The translations under genes and the position numbers were made by a program. The notes beneath the pieces were generated by a model that was not told the origin of the DNA, ran no database searches, and was given only the letters and a program-made list of their open reading frames with translations. Positions 49,204 through 55,164 of a DNA stretch of 55,164 bases are shown piece after piece (within the stretch, counting starts at the first letter, position 1; the number at the start of each line of letters is the position of its first letter). Origin of the DNA: CANHVK01 sp046304235 (GTDB taxonomy: Bacteria > Bacteroidota > Bacteroidia > Flavobacteriales_D > Crocinitomicaceae); the NCBI GenBank assembly GCA_046304235.1, contig JBKCEW010000170.1, positions 1 to 55,164 on the forward strand. Reading direction: 5' to 3'.

Positions 49204-50895
49204 ATGAAAATTTATACTCTAATCTTTTTTTCTTTGCTTAATTGCTTTTTGTTTGGGCAAGATGGGAAAAAAGTTCAATTTGTTGGAGGTGCACGTTCCT
49301 TGTTAAGTGCATCTGACATATCTACAAATGAAACAGATACGGTTACTGTTGGAAAAACAACAGGGGGATATGCTTTAATTGATTTAGGCGTTAAAATAAA
49401 TCCGAATCCTAAAACGGAAATATTAGGTATGTTTAGAATTAATAACGCTTTTGGGGGATTTTGGGGAAGCGATGTGTCCTTTGGTGTTCGTCAATTACAC
49501 GTCAAAGGAATTGCTGGAAAAGGGATTAGATATCAAATTGGAAATATTGATTATAAGCTAACACCATATACTTGTTTTAATTCTAATCCAGATTTAATCT
49601 TACCGAGTTTCGGTACAACAGCTATAAAAGAGCAGATTATCAATTATGAAAGTTTTTATAAAGCGAACACATGGAGACAACAAGGAGCTGCTGTAGACTT
49701 TATTCTCAATTTTAATAAATATAATGATGAGGTTAAGGTTAAAAGTTTTCTTTTTAGATTGAATCCATCTAATCAATCGTCTTTATTTGAGAGACTTTAC
49801 GGAGGAGGTAGTATTGTATTAAATCAGCATAAAAACTTTCAAATTGGAGCAAATTATGCGAGTGTATTTGATGTGAGAGGAACAGCTTTAAATAACGATT
49901 TCTATCGAAATCATGTTACTACTTTGATCTATGACTACAAATATGATTTTGAAAAGTTTCAGCTTCAATTTTCTGGAGAAAGTGGTATCTCAAATACCTT
50001 TTCAGCTGAGCAAATTAATCCTCAATTAAAAGATTATTTCATCCATGTAAAAGCAAAATCAATTTTGAAAAAAACAGGGATTCAGTTTGAAGCAAGCTTT
50101 ATGGATAATGGGGCTGATTTTCGTAGCGCTGGAGCACAATCAAAAAGAATTGATTTTAATCAGCAAAATACATATTATCAAAGATATACTAATAATCAAA
50201 TTATTAGGCCGATTAGCTATTACGACTTATACAATGATCCTGCTTTGTATTCTATGCAATTTTCTACAAAGTTGATGGAGTATAATCCTGCAATTAACAA
50301 CGTGCTACCATATGGAATTGCTACATTCAATCGAAGAGGTGCTTACTTTTCAATCAATTATAACGATAAAAAAGATAGAATAAGAACAGAATTTAAGTAT
50401 CATCTTCTTGGAGAAGTAAGGGGGCAAGGGACATTAGCATTGAGAAAATTTGATTACTTAGTTGGTTCTATAAATTTTAATCCATCTGCTGTTTTTAATT
50501 GGAAAAAATCACAGACATTATTTTTAGCGGTAGCATATCAACATACAAATCGAAATAGTCAACTGCCATTAGAATCAATTAATCTTCAGTCTTACACCTT
50601 GAATTTTGGGTTTTCTTGTGAAATTATAGATAAACTTTATCTGATAGGAAATAGTTATTTGTTTCAAAGTAAGGGTAATGAAATAATGCCTGTTAGAGAT
50701 TCGGAGGGAGTGATAATTAACTTCCAACCAACTAGTATTTCGGGAAGTGAATACTGCCTATCAAGTGGTTTGAAATTTGAATTTTCAAAAGATGTTTACT
50801 TAAGTATTTTTTACGAACATAACGTAAATAATTTTATGGCATATAAGCCATACAATTTCAATCAATTTCAAGTTGTTTATTTTATGAAATTTTAA
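49204..50895 (+). CDS. Second outer-membrane beta-barrel-like protein, glycan locus
   Basis: This 563-aa protein has a signal peptide (about 1-18, LFGQ) and extended alternating strands with many aromatic residues, ending in QFQVVYFMKF, again a terminal Phe. GMFRINNAFGGFWGSDVSFGVRQLHV and TYYQRYTNNQIIRPISYYDLYNDPALYS suggest a barrel of many strands. It resembles outer-membrane porin-like proteins without matching SusC or SusD. It follows the first barrel gene immediately and precedes a lipoprotein by 2 bp. Its role, perhaps as a second channel or as an adhesin, is inferred from position. Confidence 0.58.
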   Translation: MKIYTLIFFSLLNCFLFGQDGKKVQFVGGARSLLSASDISTNETDTVTVGKTTGGYALIDLGVKINPNPKTEILGMFRINNAFGGFWGSDVSFGVRQLHVKGIAGKGIRYQIGNIDYKLTPYTCFNSNPDLILPSFGTTAIKEQIINYESFYKANTWRQQGAAVDFILNFNKYNDEVKVKSFLFRLNPSNQSSLFERLYGGGSIVLNQHKNFQIGANYASVFDVRGTALNNDFYRNHVTTLIYDYKYDFEKFQLQFSGESGISNTFSAEQINPQLKDYFIHVKAKSILKKTGIQFEASFMDNGADFRSAGAQSKRIDFNQQNTYYQRYTNNQIIRPISYYDLYNDPALYSMQFSTKLMEYNPAINNVLPYGIATFNRRGAYFSINYNDKKDRIRTEFKYHLLGEVRGQGTLALRKFDYLVGSINFNPSAVFNWKKSQTLFLAVAYQHTNRNSQLPLESINLQSYTLNFGFSCEIIDKLYLIGNSYLFQSKGNEIMPVRDSEGVIINFQPTSISGSEYCLSSGLKFEFSKDVYLSIFYEHNVNNFMAYKPYNFNQFQVVYFMKF

Positions 50896-50897
50896 GT

Positions 50898-51899
50898 ATG
50901 GAACGCATTTTATATACTCTACTTGTAGTAATTTTTCTTGTAGGTTGCAGGAAAGATGAACTAAAGAAAATTGATGGGCCTTCATTGGCTGATTTAAATG
51001 GGAAATTTTCAATAATTGCCAATTTAAAAGCAAGTAAAGATTCGGTTAATTTCTCCGCTAATGAATCCGTTTTTTTTACAGCTGAATTTTCAAAAGTATC
51101 TACCTGGAAACTAGAAATTATTGGTCAAACAAGTGGTGCCATAAAAGAAATTTCGGGTGTAGGAAGTAAATTGACTGTTAATGAAACAACTTGGGGAGGT
51201 GCAACTACTTTTTTCCCTATCTTTAGGTCAGAATTATGTACTGTGCGACTCTCTGTTCAGGGTGAAAAAGATACGCTAATAACAACTGTTAAAATCAAAG
51301 AACCTAAAGTAAATTCGGGATTTGTTGTTGCTGACTTTGAGTCTCCTTTTAATACCGGTTGGTCCTCTTTTGTGCAGTCTGGTGCTAATATGGATTTTCA
51401 AATAAAGGATGATGACTTAGCACCTGAAGGGGCAGGGTACCTGAATATGGCTGGAACAGTAGATTGGGATTGGTTAATAGGTTTAATTAATTTTAAGGCA
51501 ACTGCTTACGGTGCTAAAACTTTTCCACTAAGTTCAAATCCAGACAATTTATATTTCAATTTACTTGTTTGGGGCGAACCAAGTTTAACAAATAGTTTAG
51601 TTCTTTTTCAATTTCAAGAAGATGAAAATGGGGATGGTAAATTCAGTTCAAATTCTGAAGATATGTATTCACATCAGATTACGATTAATTGGACTGGTTG
51701 GAAATTAGTTAGTATACGATATAGTGATCTACTTTCGCTTGTAAATGGTTCACCAGCAGCTGCTTCAGGTAATGGTGTTTTTGAGCCAAATAAGTTGATG
51801 CAAATTAACATGCTCCATTTAGCAAATCCAAAGTCAGGTTTTGCAAAATCGAAGTTGGACTACTTGATATTTACTGAAGGTAAACCAATCGAACCATGA
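50898..51899 (+). CDS. Surface lipoprotein with a carbohydrate-binding-like domain
   Basis: This 333-aa protein has a lipobox (LVGC, Cys16), a PKD/Ig-like domain (about 35-135), and a C-terminal jelly-roll-like region (about 150-330): VADFESPFNTGWSSFVQSGANMDFQ, YLNMAGTVDWDWLIGLINFKA and NWTGWKLVSIRYSDL are patterns of galactose-binding or CBM11-like folds. It may be a glycan-binding surface lipoprotein, in the role SusE/F-type proteins play. It overlaps the next gene by 4 bp. Confidence 0.6.
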   Translation: MERILYTLLVVIFLVGCRKDELKKIDGPSLADLNGKFSIIANLKASKDSVNFSANESVFFTAEFSKVSTWKLEIIGQTSGAIKEISGVGSKLTVNETTWGGATTFFPIFRSELCTVRLSVQGEKDTLITTVKIKEPKVNSGFVVADFESPFNTGWSSFVQSGANMDFQIKDDDLAPEGAGYLNMAGTVDWDWLIGLINFKATAYGAKTFPLSSNPDNLYFNLLVWGEPSLTNSLVLFQFQEDENGDGKFSSNSEDMYSHQITINWTGWKLVSIRYSDLLSLVNGSPAAASGNGVFEPNKLMQINMLHLANPKSGFAKSKLDYLIFTEGKPIEP

Positions 51900-52567
51900 T
51901 TCATAAAAAAACACATATCATTCTTTTTTTTACATTCAGTTTTTTGTTTACTTATTTAAGTGCACAAAAAGTCGAATCTGAAGCAAAAACAAAATGTTTT
52001 AATTTCAAAACTTTAGGTTTATATGATTCTACGGAATCAATATCGAATTCTATACATGGATTCACACAATTGAACGTTTTTGATGGAACTAATTCTGATG
52101 AAGTTTGGTGGTCTAAAAATGCAATCTGTGTGCAAGGAAAATTTGAAATAGATTCTTCAAAAACAAATTATTTGTTTTTGAAATGGAATAAAGATCAAAC
52201 GGAATGTGATTGGGTAGGGTTAGGTTTTGGTTGGGATGGTTGGTCTGCCAAAGATATGGCTTATTTAAAAGATTCTTTGGCTTTTGCTCTTACATTACGT
52301 TCTTCAAGAGAAATATCGAATTTGCCATGGGCATTCGGTCTTGAAGATTATAATGGTAATCAATGTTGGGTAGGGTTTAAAAAAGATTTTTTATCTAAGT
52401 CTAGTATAAACAAAACATGGAATACTATTTTAATACCTGTAAGTGCGTTTCCAATAATGGAGAATGAGGTAGATTTAACCGCAACGAAGCAATTAATTAT
52501 TCAGTTATTTGCAGCAGGTGAAATAGAATTAAAGTCTATTCGAATGGTGCCTTTTCAAAATAAATAA
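51896..52567 (+). CDS. Secreted beta-sandwich protein, possible carbohydrate binding
   Basis: This 223-aa protein has a signal peptide (about 1-23) and a single beta-rich domain: DEVWWSKNAICVQGKFEIDSS, YLFLKWNKDQTECDWVGLGFGWDGWSAKDMAYLKDSL, NGNQCWVGFKKDFL. Tryptophan-rich strands suggest a carbohydrate-binding module. No known family is identified. It is the last gene of the plus-strand glycan run and overlaps the lipoprotein gene by 4 bp. It is followed after 4 bp by the convergent GH16 gene. Confidence 0.58.
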   Translation: MIHKKTHIILFFTFSFLFTYLSAQKVESEAKTKCFNFKTLGLYDSTESISNSIHGFTQLNVFDGTNSDEVWWSKNAICVQGKFEIDSSKTNYLFLKWNKDQTECDWVGLGFGWDGWSAKDMAYLKDSLAFALTLRSSREISNLPWAFGLEDYNGNQCWVGFKKDFLSKSSINKTWNTILIPVSAFPIMENEVDLTATKQLIIQLFAAGEIELKSIRMVPFQNK

Positions 52568-52571
52568 TTCA

Positions 52572-53570
52572 TTATTGTTTTTGAATGATTTGTCTGTAAT
52601 TTATATTGTCTTGTTCGATAGAAATAATATAAGTACCAGGGGATAAATGCTTCAAAGAAATGGAATGAATAGGAGTTGTATCGTTTCGAGCTTCTATTAT
52701 TTTACCCTCTATGGTGTAAATCTTAAAATTAAGAATGGATGAATTTGAATTTAAGTAAAGCTCATCATTTGTTGGGTTTGGATAGAAACTGAGTGATTCA
52801 GGAACATCATCTATTGATGCTTTAGGATCAGGTTGATAAACTCTTACAAAGTCAATCTTCATCTCAGCGGGAAAAATAGTAGACTGATCAGGATATCCTG
52901 GCCAGTTGCCACCAACAGCAAGGTTTAAAATTAAGTAAAATGGTAAATGAAATTCTTCTGTACCATTCACATTGTTTTTAATATTTAATTGATAATAAAT
53001 AACATCATCCATGAACCATTGAATTTTTGTAGAATCCCAAATGATACTATAATTATGGTAAACAGCAGGGTCAGCTGCTACAACTCCTCCCCAGTATTGG
53101 TGCCCCATATTATCCCAATGAGCTGTACCATGTATTTTCATTTCTGAATTAATATGTTCCATAACATCAATTTCCCCACACTTAGGCCACGAAACTTGAT
53201 CGATTGAAGTGCCTAACATCCAAAAAGCTGGCCATAATCCTTTTCCTTGTGGACATTGAATACGACTTTCGATTTTTCCGTACTTTGTTGAGAATTTGCC
53301 TTTAGTACTAATTTTTGCAGATGTATATGAATTTGAACCATATGGTTCTTTTTTAGCAGTAATGGTTAGTTGTCCTTGAGAAATATTTAAATTATTTGAA
53401 CCAGCTGTATAAAATTGCGATTCATTATTACCCCAACCATTTCCACCTGTTTCTTGAATCCACTTGGTATCGTCTAATTTATTTTCATTGAATTCATCAC
53501 TCCAGATCAAAGTCCATTGAGCATGAACATTACAATTAATCAATAGGATTATGAGATATAGATATTTCAT
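52572..53570 (-). CDS. GH16 endo-beta-glucanase (laminarinase-like) with T9SS tail
   Basis: This 332-aa enzyme has a signal peptide (about 1-17), a GH16 domain (about 18-260) and a type IX secretion C-terminal domain (about 262-332). The catalytic motif is GEIDVMEHI with Glu133, Asp135 and Glu138. IWSDEFNENKLDDTKW, GKGLWPAFWMLG and FHLPFYLILNLAVGGNWPG are also typical of laminarinases. FYPNPTNDELYLNSNSS...YIISIEQ is the T9SS type A sorting domain. It probably cuts beta-1,3-(1,4-)glucans outside the cell. It lies downstream of the three-module protein on the same strand, after a terminator-like stem. Confidence 0.9.
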   Translation of the reverse strand: MKYLYLIILLINCNVHAQWTLIWSDEFNENKLDDTKWIQETGGNGWGNNESQFYTAGSNNLNISQGQLTITAKKEPYGSNSYTSAKISTKGKFSTKYGKIESRIQCPQGKGLWPAFWMLGTSIDQVSWPKCGEIDVMEHINSEMKIHGTAHWDNMGHQYWGGVVAADPAVYHNYSIIWDSTKIQWFMDDVIYYQLNIKNNVNGTEEFHLPFYLILNLAVGGNWPGYPDQSTIFPAEMKIDFVRVYQPDPKASIDDVPESLSFYPNPTNDELYLNSNSSILNFKIYTIEGKIIEARNDTTPIHSISLKHLSPGTYIISIEQDNINYRQIIQKQ

Positions 53571-53611
53571 AGTATTTTTTATTTAATATAAATAGATTTA
53601 AAGACAAAAAT

Positions 53612-53640
53612 GAAGGGGCTATTTTCAACGTAGCCCCTTT
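53612..53640 (-). terminator. Stem-loop between the three-module protein and GH16 genes
   Basis: AAGGGGCTA (53613-53621) pairs with TAGCCCCTT (53631-53639) around a 9-nt loop. On the minus strand it is followed by CATTTTTG, a weak T-run. It lies 26 bp past the stop of the three-module protein gene and may partly terminate its transcript. Confidence 0.6.
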
Positions 53641-53665
53641 GTGATCTATAATAATTGAATATGAT

Positions 53666-54967
53666 TTATTCTTTAATTACTCGAGAAATATGACTTCCAG
53701 CATTTGTATTTACTTCTATAAAATAAATACCACAGTCATATTTTGATAACTCTAATTGATAATCTGAATTTCCAATAGAATTAAAGTTAGAAATTAGTTC
53801 ACCATGAATTCCGAAAACATTTAATGTTTGAATTAGTTCATCACTATGAATGAATAAATTAGATGATGTTGGGTTTGGATTTAAACTAACATTAATATTA
53901 TTCAATCTAGGTAGTGAATTAGTTAAACAAACTCCACACTGATCATATGTGATGGATAAATCTCCTTGTCCAATTACCCATCTTCTGTTGGCATATGAAT
54001 TATAATCGGTAACAGGAGCACAACCACCTCCATTTTGCATATCGTTAATTAAGTTTTCAGTTTTTCCGTCTTTAACGATTAAATATTCAATAGTATCTTT
54101 AGGTGCTGGAGATAATTTAATAGTCCAAGTTCCATCGCCATTTTTCACACCTTGTGGTCCCCATGCAGGGTTCCAACTCCAGATAGCTCCAGTAAGGTTG
54201 ACTTGTTTTGCAGAGTCGCAAATTTGTACTGTAACATTTAAATCCGGGTAAGAACATGGTACACAACGATCATAAGAGATCGATACATCTCCCGAACCCA
54301 CGTCCCAACGTCTGTTTGCATAACCAGAGTAATCTGTAACAGGAGCACAAGTTCCTCCATTTTGCATATCTGAAATCAAATTTTCTTGAACACCATCAAC
54401 GATAACTAAATATTCCATATTAGCAGTTGGTTTAGGGCTTAAAGTAAATTTCCAAACACCATTTCCTTGATCTTTAGCAATAGGACCTCCATTAGGATCC
54501 CAATTCCACCATGGACCAGTTAATCGAACAGAGTTAGCATTTGTTTTACAAACCTCTACAGTGATATTTAATTCATCAACAGTACATGTACCACATTTAC
54601 CATAAGTGTTGCTAATAGCTAAGCCATCTGTTGTTAACCATTTACGATTAGCATAGGTAGCTTTATCAGTAACAGGTGCACAGGTTCCTCCATTTTGCAT
54701 TTCTGAAATTAAATTTTCTTGAACACCATCAACAACCAATAAATACTCCATTGCGTCTGTTGGTGCTGGTGAAAAAGTAAAAGTCCAAGTACCATTTTTA
54801 TTGTCTACAGCCTCAGGTCCACCTGTAGGATTCCAACTCCACCAAGGTCCAGTTAGTCTAACTGACGTTGCTGATTTACACACCGTAGTTGTAATGGTTA
54901 AGTTTTGCGAAAATGCATTACCCAAAAACAATACGGAAAGTATAAGTAATTGTATAAAATTTTTCAT
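53666..54967 (-). CDS. Secreted protein with three tandem glycan-binding-like modules and T9SS tail
   Basis: This 433-aa protein has a signal peptide (about 1-20), three repeats of about 107 residues (22-128, 133-239, 243-348) and a T9SS type A tail (about 355-433, LNPNPTSSNLFIHS...YFIEVNT). Each repeat has the core VRLTGPWWSWNP, MEYLxVxDG, ENLI, MQNGG, CAPVTD, YANR and CGxC, with four Cys that may form two disulfides. In other Bacteroidetes similar modules are fused to GH16 glucanases, so a beta-glucan-binding role is inferred. It is upstream of the GH16 gene. No catalytic residue is visible. Confidence 0.72.
   Translation of the reverse strand: MKNFIQLLILSVLFLGNAFSQNLTITTTVCKSATSVRLTGPWWSWNPTGGPEAVDNKNGTWTFTFSPAPTDAMEYLLVVDGVQENLISEMQNGGTCAPVTDKATYANRKWLTTDGLAISNTYGKCGTCTVDELNITVEVCKTNANSVRLTGPWWNWDPNGGPIAKDQGNGVWKFTLSPKPTANMEYLVIVDGVQENLISDMQNGGTCAPVTDYSGYANRRWDVGSGDVSISYDRCVPCSYPDLNVTVQICDSAKQVNLTGAIWSWNPAWGPQGVKNGDGTWTIKLSPAPKDTIEYLIVKDGKTENLINDMQNGGGCAPVTDYNSYANRRWVIGQGDLSITYDQCGVCLTNSLPRLNNINVSLNPNPTSSNLFIHSDELIQTLNVFGIHGELISNFNSIGNSDYQLELSKYDCGIYFIEVNTNAGSHISRVIKE
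53924..54904 (-). repeat. Three tandem repeats of about 330 bp in the module protein
   Basis: Units: 54904-54584, 54571-54251 and 54241-53924 (minus strand). They encode the three repeats described in the 433-aa protein. DNA similarity is highest around the ENLI/MQNGG/CAPVTD stretch, with the third unit most diverged. This indicates a duplication that is not very recent. Confidence 0.8.
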
Positions 54968-55063
54968 AGTCCTGTAATTTTAGATTTTCTTAAAAATAAT
55001 TAATAATTGTATAAAATACAATAAGTAAAAATCTTTTTTTCTTTAAAACTAAATTTTAACCAA

Positions 55064-55164
55064 TTATAATTTAAATTGAAATTCAGTTTCTGAATATAGT
55101 TGTTGAAATAGAATAGAATCAAAAGAAAATAATTTCGCAGGCCTATGTTTAACATTAGCTTGTT
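55064..55164 (-). CDS. Possible C-terminal fragment of a gene running off the right edge
   Basis: The minus strand is open from the window edge to a TAA at 55066-55064, giving about 32 codons ending ...LYSETEFQFKL. The residue mix looks like a real protein end, but a second frame is also open here, and the region is AT-rich, so this could be chance. No function can be suggested. Between this and 54967 no other gene is seen; the 96 bp probably hold the promoter of the module-protein gene. Confidence 0.35.
   Translation of the reverse strand, partial: QANVKHRPAKLFSFDSILFQQLYSETEFQFKL

Noticed and set aside
46047..52567. Standard polysaccharide utilization locus
   Set aside because: No SusC-type TonB-dependent receptor, SusD lipoprotein or hybrid two-component regulator is present, so the usual PUL label does not fit.
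1..55164. CRISPR arrays, insertion sequences, prophage genes
   Set aside because: No regular direct repeat-spacer pattern, transposase or phage structural gene is seen. The only mobility gene is the tyrosine recombinase at 2947-4074.

Overview
This window looks like a chromosomal segment of a Bacteroidetes bacterium, probably Flavobacteriales (a Fluviicola/Crocinitomicaceae-like lineage would fit, but that is inference). The DNA is AT-rich. Shine-Dalgarno sites are weak or absent, and several promoters match the Bacteroidetes form TTG-N19/20-TAnnTTTG. Lineage markers include type IX secretion (T9SS) parts and cargo (PorQ, a giant gliding-motility-type C-terminal protein, two proteins with T9SS sorting tails), the bacillithiol enzyme BshA, a DUF3276/PUR protein, WbqC, DUF5683 and an eIF1/SUI1-like factor.

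Layout. (1) 1-4140 is an accessory island. A tyrosine recombinase (2947-4074) is followed, on the same strand, by small cargo genes: two lipoproteins and an esterase-like protein. The cargo is bounded by two 132-nt structured elements (363-494 and 1675-1806). They share architecture, length and core sites but not stem sequence, as integron attC sites do. This is the most unusual part of the window. (2) 4163-16567 holds housekeeping genes: ispH, an ABC exporter, rpmH, dapF, mltG, an O-methyltransferase, a serine hydrolase, bshA, an unlisted 46-aa Cys-rich protein, a SUI1-like factor and bioD. (3) 16568-29107 holds a lipoprotein MsrB-MsrA fusion, a secreted GH2 beta-mannosidase, an ECF-like sigma factor, porQ, a YfcE-like phosphoesterase, meaB, an S4-domain protein, a 1317-aa T9SS surface protein, three consecutive rhodanese genes (the last fused to thioredoxin) and tRNA-Leu(GAG). 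(4) 29107-45879 holds pckA, elbB, cvfB, a DbpA-like helicase, a transaldolase/FSA, the SRP RNA, then wbqC-lepB-dapB-DUF5683-parB-parA, DUF3276, a ferredoxin, glmM, ribH, a TPR protein and alkB. (5) 46047-54967 is a putative beta-glucan locus. It has a GH2/GH5-like TIM-barrel hydrolase, two outer-membrane beta-barrel-like proteins, two beta-sandwich-like secreted proteins, a GH16 endoglucanase with a T9SS tail, and a secreted protein with three tandem modules plus a T9SS tail. It has no SusC/SusD pair. The C-terminus of another gene may enter at the right edge.

How they work together. The T9SS components and cargo, the unusually long signal peptidase, the glycan locus and the beta-mannosidase suggest a polysaccharide-degrading, surface-active lifestyle. 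BshA, MsrBA, the rhodanese/thioredoxin set and ferredoxin point to thiol and redox homeostasis. MeaB implies a B12-dependent methylmalonyl-CoA mutase elsewhere, and PEPCK implies gluconeogenesis. All functional calls come from reading motifs by eye; no database search was run.
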